NCBI GenBank assembly: GCA_934047225.1
Contig: OW203986.1
Coordinates: forward strand, 11,473,221 to 11,537,220
Direction: 5' to 3'
Origin: Ypsolopha sequella
Taxonomy: Eukaryota; Arthropoda; Insecta; Lepidoptera; Ypsolophidae
DNA: 64,000 nucleotides
The notes under the pieces are model-generated. The model was not told the DNA's origin, did not search any database, and was given only the letters and a program-made list of their open reading frames with translations. A program made the translations under genes and the position numbers. Of this stretch, positions 31,501-46,500 are shown piece after piece; the first letter of the stretch is position 1, and each line of letters begins with the position of its first letter.

Positions 31501-34500
31501 GTTCTACGGCAGAGCAGCGCCCATTACCCTCCACTGTTCATAGAATACAGCGTTTTTAACTCGGCGATCTCTTTAGAGAATGATCTGACTATGACTGCAT
31601 GAAGGCAATCCTCCTTAGTGACTGTTTTGTTTTACAAAGTTTTAAGTTTATGTCTTTCTGAAATCCACAGAATCAAATGTATTCTGCTCCATATAGAGCC
31701 TAACCTAAACTTGTACGTACAGACTATAACTATTCATTCAATTGCCCAACTTCCTGATCGATAGTACCGAACAACCAAAGCAAATTAATTCGGATCGAGC
31801 TGCCTTTAGTGCTGCACACAATAACCTTTACCTTGTGAGTTGTGTGGACGACCCATTGTGGGACACGCCGATGAATATCCATTACGATTTTCATTTAGAT
31901 ACCACGCCAAACTATTTTATTCTTACGGGGACGTAATAGAGACTATTTCAGGTCCTAATTGCTGTAAAAATAAGTTGGTGGAATAAAAGGAAACGCCGTG
32001 AGTCGTGTGCGTCACAACCTCGACGTATGCCGGATGGCTTGACAGCCTGCATATATGGGCACGCATCGCTTGACACATGGGATTATGGGCCCATTATTTC
32101 GATGATGAATTTATTTGTTAGCTACGCTTGTCTCACACGGTGACAGTGTCTGAGTGCGTGGTCGGACTCTCACACAATATCACAACTGAAAACAAAGATA
32201 CTGAACACAATGATTTCATTCGTTGTTTTTTAAACAGTCTTCAAAGTTTCCGCATCAAATAAGACGATGTTTTATCTCGGAGTCGTTGGATTTTTCAAAC
32301 AGAATATGGTACCTACCTCCTTAACAGCTGAACAATATTTTTGTCGATAACTTTACACTAGCGTTTTTATCAGCGTAGAATTATATATTTTTTTGTACGT
32401 TTCTGTCGTTAGTTAGCTGTAAAGAGTAATATAATATTGGTAAGCTGTCTAAAGCGTTCCTAGGTATGGAGGAAAATATCTACAGGTATGTTCCTAGGTA
32501 CGACGATCGTATTTTGATAAGTACTCAGTTTACATATAGACCCCATACCGAAGGCCGAATATACTGTAAAGGTTTAAGGTTCAAGATATTTATTTCTCTA
32601 AAAGAATACAATTCAATTACATGAGAAACAATAAATTATCACAGTTACAATTTATAACAGCGAACGCTTTATCGCGTAACAAATAAAAATATGTGGGTAA
32701 TCCTTAAGGCGTCATGTAAAAGTTTTAGCGTCCCTGTTACTCCATATGCGAAAAAAGCCCTCAGCGCGAGAGGGACGGATTCGTGGAAAAGTAGCAAAAG
32801 GTCGGTAAAATGTACTAAAAATGCACTCAAAATTTCGTTTAACAGGGTCCTAGATTCTGTTAAAAACCATCTAATAAAATATAATTGCAGTCCATATGTC
32901 ATTCTAAATTGTCAAACCAGGAGAATTGGTGTCGATAAAGACCTCATTTCAATAAATATTTCTATCGAGCCGAAAGTCTCCAATCGCGTTTCTGTTTTAA
33001 CAGATCCCTAGAGAAAGATTCCAAAAATAATATACTATTTTATCAAAATTACACATTGTTTACCGAAGTAGATACAAAAGTTCTAAAAGTGTCGTTTTTT
33101 TTTCCGTAGCGCCTTAAAAAGTTAGATTAGCTTCACTAACAATGCAATGTTATGTAGGATTGTGTTTTGAGAAAAAGAAATGTTTGATTATGTTTACTTC
33201 TTTCAAAAAAATATGAAGGACGACATGATCTTGCTAAGTTTCTTCTTATCAAACGGGTGGCGGAGTTAGGCATAATATTTATTTTGTAACATTTATGCCT
33301 GTACTCGTATTTTTATTTTTGCAACCATTTTATTTTTTAACTGTTTTTCCACGTATTATACTTGAATTGTTTTTATTTTACATTATAGGTGTAATATTCA
33401 AAATTCAAAAAGTTTATTTTGCAAAGTAGGTATATATAATACACGTTTCACAAGTCAAATTTTAATCTTATAAAAATATATGTAATAAAATAATAAATGT
33501 ACATGAACTACTTAGATTAAATGTTTTTTTAATTTATGTAGCAATATATATACGATTAAAATTATAGGTAAAATATTATTATACAAGGTGAAATCCAATC
33601 AACCGCCCGAACCCATACCGGAGACCCGGCCAGGGACCAGGAACAGGTTCAATGATCACCAACCGAGCCCCCAGCACGAATCCAGGCAGCCGACCAAATC
33701 CCATCCTATATACTACATAGTAATAGGTCACATATATAAATACATGCCTACCTCCGCCCATTCGATTATTTTATTTATTACCCACATTACATAATAAATA
33801 TTTCATTTCAAATATATTTTATTTAATTTCATTATAGTACTATCCTATTTACTTTGAAGCTAATACAAGAGAATCTTGATAGAAAGAAATAACTACGTTT
33901 TGTGACTTTAGATCTTATTATAGCTTAGTTAGCTAAGTTAATCGTCCGGTAAGCGAAACAGATCAACTTTTGTTTTTTGCTTCTAAAACGCAATTGTTAT
34001 GTAATTAATTTGTTGTAGTTAAGAGTACATTAACTAAAAACTTAAACAAACTAAAGACCTAAAAATAAATATATTACAAACTAAACGAAAATTTAAAGTA
34101 TTTAATACATACCAATACTCCTTTTAAATTTTCACTAACGCGAAGATTTTTAGAGGCGATTTTTTCGATTTGTAACAAAGTATTTATAACGGCCAAAAGC
34201 AACCTTTTGATTGCTTTTCCGGAAAAAAGTTCTGTGCACGCCACTGAGCAATGATATTTCATTGAAAATACGTTTAGTAAATTAATTATTGGTATACGAG
34301 TCGACCCTTAATAGATCAACCATCGAATCGATAGCGGAGATTTTCCTTGCTTCATTCGCCACAGAGTATAACGCGCATATAAATCTATAGCCAACCGACC
34401 GGACTTGCCCTATCTGTCATGGATTATATAGAAAGCATAAGCAAACAGGACCTTTGCGGAAATGTGGCGAAGATTCTTATGCGTATTATTTAAATGGTAC

Positions 34501-37500
34501 TATTGTACCTATCTACAATATATATAAATCTATAATATATAGGTAGGTACACTACAATATAAATCTCATCGATGCAATTAATGAGTTCTAGCACAGATGA
34601 GGTCGTCGTTAATCACCGTTTAATGGAAGTGTCGTGTAAATAATTACATTACTTTTCGTTAGATACACAGATAGTAATCTTGGTACACGGTCTCAACGTG
34701 CAGCTAGCACTTAACGGCTACGTTATTACAGTTGGTACAGTCGCCTGCAGTTCAAGCTCCCTATTTGTAAACGATTGATGTGATGTGATGTGACGCCGCA
34801 ATAAGAACTGGCAATGGGTAGCCTAGCCTGTCGTGCTGGCGTCCTTACATTTCAATGTATACAGAGGACAACAGCAGATTAAAGGAAAAATCGATTTCCG
34901 CCTTGGCATGGACTTTATAATATAATATGTCAATGGATTGTTATTGAATATACTTTTGTTATCATTTCCTAAAATCTGAAACAAAACACTGAACATTCCC
35001 TAAAATCATGTATTTGTGCCCGAAGAAATAGGGTGCATGCCAGAAAAAATCTGCATAACGGGTGGAATGGCATAAAGCGTTTATCTTTCTATCTTTATAT
35101 GTTAACAAAAATTAAATACTGTTCGTCATCACTTGAGAGCGGCTGGACCAACTGTGCAATTTTTTTTTCAAGTTCTTAATAGTTTGAATATGGATTTTAG
35201 GGAATAGAAGCTGTTAAATTTTTTAATAAATTCAGGAAAAAAAAACTGAAAGTGCTTTTTCTCTGGGATTTTCGGGTGAAGTCAAGGGTAATTTGAGGGT
35301 TCCGTAGTACCTAAAATGTACAAAAGGATCCTTATGGTGAGACTCCGTTGTCCGCCCATACGTATGTCACAGCCTCATAACTTTAGCACCGTTAAAGACA
35401 AAGATATGAAATTTGGCACAAAAATAGCAATAATTTGCCCACATATAACGACGTAAAAAAATATGAAAAATTTGAAATTGTTCGAGAAATTTTCAAAACA
35501 AATAATACGGGTATCAAATTGTGGACATTAAAAAGTTGATTGTAAAAATGTACTCGGTTACTATATTTATTGGCACTGGTTTTGAGAAATCTTTAAAAAA
35601 CCACAAAAAACCACCCCTCTTTATCTACGAAACTGATAGACCGAAAAATATGAAAAACTGTCGATTACAGATCATAACTGGCCAATTAACGGAAATGATA
35701 AATATAAAAAATTATGTAAAATAAAAAAATATATATTTTATAAAAATAAAATATTGGTATCAAATTGTAGGTATTAAAAAGTTGATTGTAAAAATATATA
35801 GTTTGGCTATATTTAATTGCATCTATTTCGAGAAATCCTTGGAAAACCATAAAAAAATGTATGTCCCCTCCCCTTGTCTCCAAAACCGGAGGACCGAAAA
35901 TTATAAAAAATCATGGTAATATGTGTTTACGTAAAGATTACAGGAAAAATAAAGCGGTTGAGAACTTCACGAAAAAAATGACAAAATTAAATTTATCATC
36001 CACAATAACAATACAATACGTGACTCGCACTTAGCCGGTTTTTTGTTTTGTTCGTTGTACTCCCGGGATATGGAAACAACTCAATTGAATATTTCTGTGT
36101 TAAAAGTGACAGATGCCAAAAGTGACATATATGTCAAAAGTGACAGATGTGATGTATGTCTGTCAAAATGTATGTCAAAAGTGACAGAAAGCGTTCCTGC
36201 TTTGTGTATGTAGTCGCCTAGAAGGCGTATAAAAGTGTGCTTTGAACGCAAGTTTGGTACACAAGGACTTTAGTAGAAGTGGTGAGCTTTTATTTTTCCA
36301 AGCTCTGGCGTGTAGCTTTCCAAAAGCAACCTCTACTGATTCGGACATCTATTTCCTTATCGATAGTCAGCTTTGATGTTGTAGTAGAACCAAGCTAGGT
36401 AGCAAAAATTGTCAACAACTCGCCGGACAGCACCAGCAGGAGTGATATTTGGGGAAACGTCAGTCTCTTGAGCCATGATGACAGGTTTTTTGTAATGAAT
36501 TAAATGATGCTCATTAAGAGTAATCTATAGGCTTGACCAAAACGCGTTACCAAGTGAAGCTCTTGGAGGGTCTGTGGATGATGGTAATATAATAAGCATA
36601 GATGGCAATATAATGAGCATAGATTGCAATAATGGGGGGGCTTTGCAAAACAAAAAAAATGTTTAAACAACAATATTAAAGTTAGTATAGGTGGTGACAG
36701 AATAACAGCGTCCACTTTGCTCTTGGCTATAGGGACAAAAGCTGAGTCACCGACATTTTCAACGGATTCATGCTAAGTTTCCTCTAATAGCAACTTGTTT
36801 GTACTACAATAAATTATATCTGTTGAATAAAAATCTTTTTATTTTTTATTATTATTAATTGATTTCTTATTCTTATTACAAGATAATGAAAAAAGACATC
36901 AGTTTTGTGAAAATGTGGTGCCATTAGATAATGATGATAGGATGTTTGCAGGGGCAAAATCTTTGACGTATTATATGGACGGCCCCTAGGTAGTTGATCG
37001 AGTGAGCAAAGCGAACGAAGTTCTCCGAGTCTACTTGAACAATCCTGCTTTTGTATGTATGTATGTATAAATGTTTGTCCGACGGTAACTCGAGTATCGT
37101 TGATCGGAACGTCATGAAATGTGGTAGGCGAGTAAATGAGACAATAGTATTTTGTGCAACTGTAACATAATTTGTTACATTGGGTTCGTTCGGTGATAAT
37201 TTTGCTCGAGTATTCTATTGCACTATGGGAGTAGATAAAAATAGTACATTACGATACGAGAGCGATGAAACGTTTTCTGACGAGTGTGAGTTTGCGGCAC
37301 GAGCCGAAGGCGAGTGCTGCAATCACACGAGTCGAGAAAAAGTTTCTCGCACGAGTTTCGTATAATTTTTTATAGCACAAGTGCGGAAAATGCCGACTTT
37401 ACGCACGCGCAGCGTGCGTAAAGCGGTCATTTTACGCACAGTGTGCTATAATATATTTTAAGTTCGAACATGGGCCAAATCGGTCAAGATCGAATCGCGA

Positions 37501-40500
37501 GTTCACAGTTCGGGGCGAACTTCTAGTTTATAGGATTTTGACAGGTAGCATTATAAAGGTCTGTTTTTTTACCCTCGGTATATATATACAGCCAACCTGA
37601 CTGTCTGTCTGGAGGTATAATGTTTCCGCTTGCGCACGGACTTTTGCGCGTGCACTTGACATCTCTATTTCTGGCTCGTTGTAGTCTATAATTGCACCTG
37701 AAAATTACAGTTTATCAATTTTTGCTGGTTGGCCTCGTTAATGGCGTATCCTGTTTCTCTCTGCTATTTACGGTAATGTTGGGTTTCGGACAACCTTTTG
37801 TGTTCAATTTTAAAATGATTGGTAAGGTTAATTTGGAGGGTATTGAAACTGATGTAACTAATTGGTTTGTAACGCATAGGTTTTTTAGTATACAGTTTTC
37901 CAACATCATTATTTAGTTCCCTTACTTACGATGTTTCAATTTTAGCTATGGTGTTTTGTGGCTCTCTAGCAGTGTTATAATAAATTTGGCCAATCACAGC
38001 TCAGAATTGTGGTGTTATGATGTAATATTATAATGTCCGTCAAACAATGTAGGTACTTATAAAACCGTTTTTGATGTTGTTATACCTTACTTACCTTATT
38101 GTAATAAGGAAGTAGATAATGGTACATAAGAGATCTCTCTGGCCAAGTAAGATAAAAGTCCGAGGCCGCCAGGAAAAAATCAACTAATTCTTTTGGCGGC
38201 ATCGGTGGGACTTTATTCTTTACTTCTTTCTTTACTCGCTATCCTATTTGAATTGCAAATTCTGCTGCATATATAGGGATGCTGCATATACAACGTGTAA
38301 CAGAAAGGTGTAACCATATTTGAAGAGCTTATTCAGTTAATGGTATAGAACAACTTTTACTATGAAACAAACCATGTACCTCGAAAAAAAAAAAAATTTT
38401 TTTTTCATAGAAAAATGCAATGCCGCTCGGCTGAAATGTATGGAAGGGCAGATTTTTTTTTGAGATTTCAGGGTTGGCTCCATAGTAAAAGTTGTTCTAT
38501 ACCATTGACTGAATAAGCTCTTCAAATATGGTTACACCTTGTATATACCTACGCCCATAATTGTATAGGTATTTCTAGTTTTAAGTTTTGTATAGGCCAT
38601 TATGTTGTTTTACCACCATCGACTAGTATATCAACAAATCTCCTACGCTTTATTATACTTTCTCTTTCATTCAACACCGCAGAGGTGAATGATCTCATTC
38701 AATCACATATTTAACAACAGATAAATAATCCACTGGACTTTCACTAAGCATTACCATAACAGCATATCTACTATTCTCATAGCATAGGCGGTGCGGGTGG
38801 AGGCGAACGAAAGGAAGGGAGGGTCATAAGCTATTTGAACAACAATACTTCAACTATTTAATTTAATTTATTTACAATTTTTTGTTTATTTCAAGCGGAT
38901 CCACCCGCGTTTATTCAACTCTGCCTTGTTTACGGTTTGGGCGTTATTTTATTAACACTCCTTATAGTCTATATGTTGACCAAGGTCACTACGATTATAA
39001 TAAAAGAAAATCGTATCCAAATCCGTCCAATGGTTTCGGAGATATGCGCGAACAAACAGACAGACAGAAAGAAAAGATTTCTGAAAATCGCTGATTTATG
39101 TTTTCTTTAATCTTCTTTAGTCACCCCTTTTCTATTTTTATTACTTTTCTTCAACGTACAGCCACACCGGATTCTAGTCTTTTATTATAATATATGTATT
39201 GATATCCACAGGAATTCAAACCTCCAGAGGGCCTATTATGTATCTTTAGTTGCCATCTGGACTGGGTGTGTCTCATCAAAAACATATACTATCGAATTCC
39301 GATTGTCTTAGGATATAATAATATTCGCACTTGAAGTGACGACACAGTTTGTAAGTAGTTCAATACCCAGAATGGCAATTTTGAAATTTCAGTTTTTAGC
39401 TATCTTTTTGATGATAGGCACCTAGTCCAGTTGGCAACTAAAGATACAGAATAGAGGGGCCGGGCGTTGCATGAAATGATTTTCTGTCATCGATTATAAT
39501 TATTAATTTTATAGGAAATATAAAGAAATATGTTTGCTATTCGTAGTACCTAGAGTTGACAGTAAAGTCAAAAGTTTGCAATGCAATATTATATGCATTT
39601 GTTCGCTTTTTGTTACATCACATAATCTATTACGTAGTTAGGTACCCACTCGTATGTTTTGTAAGATTATGTAATAGCTTTTGTAAAATCAAATGCAAGA
39701 CAAACATAGATATCTGCAACAAAAATCTATGATATACACAGTCTGTTCGCTCAAAATAGGCCCCAATGATTAACACGAATTAATTAAATCTGTGATTGGG
39801 CCACACAACATGTGTTATGAGGCCGCAGCCCGCGGAAATAGGTGATTTTTGTGATGTTTCTTTCTTAAAGGAAATTTATATTTTTGGTGAATAATCAATT
39901 AAACACTGCTTCCAAATTAAAAAGTAAAAATATTTTAGGGCTGGTAATTTTTTTGCTACTGATTTTTAAAATTAATAAATTTCAAAGTGTCTCAGGTTAG
40001 TTATTGCATTCAGAACCATTTAAAGAAAGTTTAATTCTTCGATTCCTAGTTTTCAATCGATTTATTTTTTCTTTTACCCATTAACATTTTTTTTAATCCT
40101 CTTTTCAGGTATTCACATGGTCATTAAAAAAACCATTATGTGACATTTGTTCAGACCCCACCCTACTCTACGCGACCCTTAGTGACACTCGACGACACCC
40201 CCCCGTCCCCTATTAGCGTCACGTGATTTATGGACGTCTCCTATGTTCTTCTATTCTGTGAACGAAATTCAATGCTTCTATTATTATATTTTCTTACAGA
40301 ATTATATTAATATATTTTCTATAGATTTTTTGAGAGAGAGCTGTGCGAGCAGTCATCATTTTGGTTTGTTTGTATTTTGTTTATAACTTTGAGAATCACT
40401 AAATGGATTTCAATCGAATTGGAGGTTTAGGATAATTTGAAGGTATGTGGTGCATGAGCCTTCAAAGCCGTCGCGAATGTCGTAAACTGTGATACAACCA

Positions 40501-43500
40501 CGGATAACTTTCTTCAATTGGTGGTAGGCTTCGGCCGTCCGTCGTGGCTTGTCGCTACCTTCTTCCATGACTAATACTCATGAATTACGAAACCGGTACC
40601 AAGCGATTCGTCATGTACCGGCATGACGTCAAGAGAAGGGGAGGATTACTCTAATATTTAGGTCTTTTTTGGGCGAGCGCGTTTCATCCTAGAACTCATC
40701 AATGGTTTCCATTAGGCGCAATAGTGGCCAAGCATAAATTTTATGTGAATCCCACAGTGTTCGACTGCTGGAAATAAACAAATATATGTACAGAGCAAAA
40801 AAAATTTTTTTAAATTATTTTGTGTTATCATCAGTTACTGCTGGCATTATCCTCCATCCTGGGAGGTGTATCAGCGCTACTGCTGCTGGCGGTACCGGTG
40901 GGTCGTCTGACGGTGACGTTCCCTCCCGCCGTGGAGCTAGTGGCGAGCTGCGCCGGCGCCGGCATGCAGCTACGACACATGCACGACCACCCCTGCACAC
41001 CGATACATCCGTACGCTTATGACGTCAACATTACGTGAGTAATACATCTATCTACTAGACTAGGTATAATAACAATGAACTCGTTATTCAATCTCAGCAT
41101 TGTTTCAGTGTTTTGTCCTGCGGTTTCATATGCGAGCTGCCAGAGAACTTGTCTTCAGAACAAACGCAAGCGATCATTCACACGCAATCCTACGATGTTC
41201 GTCTCCGATCGCACCTGGACTCACAGCGCCTCGTCTACCGGCACTCTGTCTCGCACCTCATGACACGGTCTATGACGCCGAAGAGAGACCAAAGCACTTC
41301 AAGAATCATGACAAATGACCCCTACCTTAACACGACGATCTCAAAGCTCTCTGACCGCGAAGCGTTCTTCCCGGCACCTCGCTTGTATAATATGGAATGC
41401 ATGCATGAATCTCTGAACGCTACTTGTTCTTTCGGTAACGATAATATTTTAGATGAAATCGAGGACAGTGAAGACGAGGCAAGGTATCGGGTCAGAATCT
41501 CGCACAAAACGCCGAGCGATGGCTACTATTTAGTGCAAGCGGTGTCGCTTGTGAACGGAACTAAAGTTGATGATGACTTCGAAGGCATCGACAGTATTAC
41601 GTGTAAAGATTATTTCGATGAGGTACGTTATGTAACAAACTGGTTCTCGGTCAAGGTTAAGCCTGTGTGTACGGTCAGTACAGTTGTATTTTATTTAGCA
41701 GGAGGGTGAAGGTGAGACAGTGCACGTACAGGCGGGTGCTCACCGGCTGACGCGGTGCTCTGCGGCATGCGCCACGGCGACGCCCCGCAAGTCTCTCTGC
41801 GAGAACTCACAGCAACAGCTCGAGCTCGACCCTTCATTCACCTTCTGGGCTTATCTCGCTGTAAGTTCAAATTTTATTTCTGTAGACACACTTTTTACAT
41901 CAGGGGTCTCCAATCTATTTAACCTAAGGGTCACACTGATTCCTCTACTAAGTTCCAAGGGCCAGAACCTAGATCATACCAACATACTGAAGTTTTGATG
42001 CGCAAATGTTTGTATCGGGAATAGCCCTCGAGTGACTTGAGCACAGGGATGGACTCCTCTCCGTTCGCAATTTCGGTTGGTATTTATGAGCAAGTGTAAA
42101 GGATATTTCATTGCGTCGCGGAGGTAGTTGATGCACGGGGTGTGTGCAGATCTTAAAATAGCATTATAAATAACTTTCTTAAAATGTCACTTTTAGACAA
42201 ATAAGCATGATAACGTTTACATATTAGTATCTCGTTTTAATACAACATAATATTATTAAACGATATGAATATGAATATTATTATAAATTGTAATCTGAAG
42301 TTTATTTTATAATACAATAAGTGAATTTTAAATTAACTGGCGGGTCAGAAACCGCGGGCTTGTCCGGTCAGCAATCGCAGGCCAGACTGGTGGTGCTCAC
42401 GCGGACCTGTGTTGGTTTGCGGGCCGTAGTTTGGAAACCTCTGCTCTCCGTGAACGCATTTCATTGTAGACAGTCATTTTGCCTTCTCAAGCTTAAAATG
42501 ACAGGGGACTGATCCAATGCTCTTATATTTTGGGCAAGGTTAATTTAATAAACGTGACCGAGCATTTTATAATATCTAATCGTCCAATTCCAGCAACATT
42601 AAAGTACGAATTTTGCCTTAAGGAGTACCGGTACAAGTGCCGTTTACCTAAATGCGTGTAGATTGTCCGGCGGATGGGGAGATTGTGGCTAATCGGTACT
42701 AACTGGGTAATGGCGAACTTGATACGTGGAGACGAGACGCGACGGGCGCCCGTTCACGTGACCTAATGCCACGGTTGCACGGTTTCCATTCACAATACGA
42801 ACCCACGATATTAAGGCCCGTATTAATAAAACGATCTCAGCTCTGAGAGCGATCTCAATCACGCTCTTGAGATGCGGTTCTAATTAATAAACCGAACCTG
42901 AGTTCACATTGTGAGATCCCGTCATCACTTGAGTGACGCCGTATTAATAAATCAAACTCGGCACTTAAGAGAGCTCTTGAGATCGCTCTTAGGTGCGTGT
43001 TTGCTGAGTGCAGTCCGATGGTGACTTGAGTGCGTGCGTTGACAAGGTTCTTGTTCAGTTTGTGTTAAAATATTATAAAAGAAATTAATTACTACTAAGT
43101 TATCGATCAGATAATTATGTCATTTTTTTTTGTGAATTTCTCGACCGCTTTATTTTTCCTGTAATCTTTACGTAAACACATATTAACATGTTTTTTTTCA
43201 TATTTTTTGATCCACCAGTTTTGGAGATAAGGGGGGTGGCATATATATTTTTGTGGTTTTTAGAAAATATTTTTTTTATTTCTTTTTTTGTATTTCTCAT
43301 TAGTGCTGATTTTTTTTTATCGCTATAGTTTTCCTGTAATTGGCCAGTTTTGATCTACGATTGACATTTTTTTTTCACATTTTTCGGTTTACCAGTTTCG
43401 GATATAAGGGGAGGGGGGGGGGACATACATATTTTTGGGGTTTTTTAAAGATTTCTCGAAACCAGTGTCAGTAAATATATTAAAAGTATATATTTTTACA

Positions 43501-46500
43501 ATCAGCTTTTTAATACCTACAATTTGATATCCATATTGTATTTTTAGAAAATATTTTTTTTATTTCTTTTTTTGTATTTCTCATTAGTGCTAAATTTTTT
43601 TTCATCGCTATAGTTTTAGTGTAATTGGCCAGTTATGATCTATAATTGTCATTTTTTTCATATTTTTCTGTTCACCAGTTTCGGAGATAAGGGGGGGGAC
43701 ATACATATTTTTGTTTTTTTTTAAAGATTTCTCGAAACCAGTGTCAGTAAATATATTAAAAGTATATATTTTTACAATCAGCTTTTTAATACCTACAATT
43801 TGATACCCATATTGTATTTTTATAAAATATTTTTTTTATTTATTTTACAACTTTTTTTGTATTTCTCATTAGTGCTGATTTTTTTTTTATTGCTATAGTT
43901 TTCCTGTAATTGGCCAGTTATGATCTAATCCACGGGTTCCGTACTATTATTTATAAAAACGGCAAAAAAAAACATGTCTGTTGCATGGGAGCCCCCTTAA
44001 ATATTTATTTTAATCTGTTTTTTAGTATTTGTTGTTATAGCGGCAACAGAAATACATCATATGTGAAAATTTGAACCGTCTAACTATCAGCCATTCATTC
44101 AAAAAATGGCGCTTATTTGAGTGCAGGATCTCAACATCCCTGGATTTTGAGATGCTGAACTTGAAACCGATCTCAGGTGATACGCTCTCAAGATCCGTCT
44201 ATTAATTAGCCACGAACTTGAGATGCTGTCCGCATCTTGAGAGTGACTCAGGTGAGATCGATCTTGAGAGCGGTATTGAGATCGTTTTATTAATACGGGC
44301 CTTAGACTACGGGTAATCCTTTACCAGTTTTATTCAGCTGTTATAAAATACTAGCTGAAAATCAACTTTATAACAGCTAGGCGCCTGTTCCAGCGTCATC
44401 CGAAAATTACTCTTACTGATAACAATATTTCTCTTAAATGAGATGTTAAAAAATTATCAAAAAAATACATATGGTTATTTAAAGTACCAGAAAAAAACAT
44501 TTCTGAAAATTATTCTTGCGTTAAAAGACTATTGTTTGTTTTTAGACTAAAATCAAGTAAAATTGGTTATTTATTTGAATGGTATTTGTATGGTTCTTGC
44601 ACTAAAATACTAGGAAAATATTCTTTAGAAAATTTGTTTAAGGCATTTTTTCCCGTAGATGACGTCCATGTGAAAAGTATTTGTTTCTCCTATTTTGCGC
44701 TATCCAGAGATCCAGCGTCGTCGTAATACAGTACGCGCTGATATGAACGTTACTTCAATATAGTTTCTGTCGATATTTGTACCGACTCAGGTCGACTAGA
44801 CTCAAGGTCGTTGCCGACTACCTGCCCCTTAAGGCGATACCAAAAAGAAAATGGGGTTTTTTCGAATCCATTTACTCTACTATAACGTCATCTACGTATT
44901 TCATTTTTGGGTAAATGTTTATTGAGTATTTGATTAAGATTTTCACTGCAGGAAAACGCGATTGGATGCAATTTTTTCGATAGAGTTTAATTCCGAAAAG
45001 ACCTCTAAATTGTTTTATTTTTTCCTGTAATTCTGAAATCCTAATTAATTTCATTGTGAAATTGCATTCAAAATGTGGATAGTATGTCTCCTGGAAAATA
45101 TTTTTGACAAAATAGCTTAGTACGTTTTATATTAATAAAAAACCGACTTTTTGCTACTTTTCACTTAGGGTTTTTTCACATATGCAGTAACAGGGACGCT
45201 AAAACTTTTACGTATCGCCTACAGAAAAAGGCGCTACAGAAAAAAAATCGACACTTTAAGAACTTGCATATCTACTTCAGTAAATAATGTATTATTTTGA
45301 TAAAATAGTATATTATTTTTGGCATCTTTTTCTAGGGATCTGTTAAAACAGAAACGCGATTGAGGAAATTTGGCTCGATAGAAATATTTATTGAAATGAG
45401 GTCTTTTTCGACACCAATTCTCCTGGTTTGACAATAACATTTTAGAATGACATATGGACTGCATTTATATTTAATTAGATGGGTTTTAGCTGTATCTAGG
45501 ACCTGGTTAAACGAAATTTTGATAGCAATTTTAGTACATTTTATATTAATAAAGAACCGACTTTTTGCTACTTTTCCTGAATCCGTCTCTCTCGCACTGA
45601 GAGTTTTTCCGCATATGGAGTAACAGGGACGCTAAAACTTTTACGATACTTATAAGTCGGCGCTACTGACGGCACACGGTAGACACTCCTAGTCTTTCCA
45701 CTGCTTTTCTATAAACAATTGAGCGATTGGAATGCAATACGTTTGGGTCACAATTGCCGATTCATAGTTCAAACTCGTATAAATAATTTTGTTGTAGAAA
45801 TCTGTTTCAAATATATACCTATATCAGAGAAATGCATTGTTGTCGTTCTAGAACAAAGGAAACTGATTGATTGTTTAGTCTGATACAAAGAAAACAACCT
45901 CAATTGCTTAGCAATTACACAGAAAACAATACAATCAACCTTTTATTCAGAGAGAGATTGCATCTTTGTAAATACATAAGTATTTTACTTATTCAACGTG
46001 TGAATTAATATGATATAGGTACTATGTTTATACTATACTAAGTAAACACGCCTACTCACGATATGTTAGTCAGATATCGTTTGATTAGTTTCACTTTAAT
46101 AGTACAGTTTCTTCAGAGGCAAGCAGGGTTACGCGGCGATGTCCCGTTTGGCACCTGTACCTGGAAAACTGTGCTATTACAGTGAAAATAGTCAGGTGAT
46201 ATCTGACACACAATCGTGAAAAGCCGTGTTTATAGTTATTATGAATCTAAATTTAATACGTAGATTTAAAACCTTGGTATCAACTTTCAAACAAACAACA
46301 AATAATGGAAACAGGAATTACAGGAACTATGAACTCATGAATCTGCAAGAAAATTTCGGCAATTTCATACGTAAAGATTTATTATTACAATGGCGACGAT
46401 GGCAGTTTTTTGTAATTTCCATGGAATGAGTATTTATCCTAAGTTTTGAGTTTTTACTCAGGGAAAACGGGTAAAAATTTAGTATTTACGCAAAAACAGG

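Noticed and set aside
36226..36262. TATAAAAG preceded by GGCG and followed by a purine-rich start, looking like a core promoter
   Set aside because: No open frame, exon or donor follows; a single TATA word in AT-rich DNA is expected by chance.
40100..40220. TTTTCAG acceptor at 40107 with a following GC-richer stretch as an extra MFSD6 exon
   Set aside because: The frame after it closes quickly and the spliced MFSD6 frame is already continuous from 30685 to 40835.
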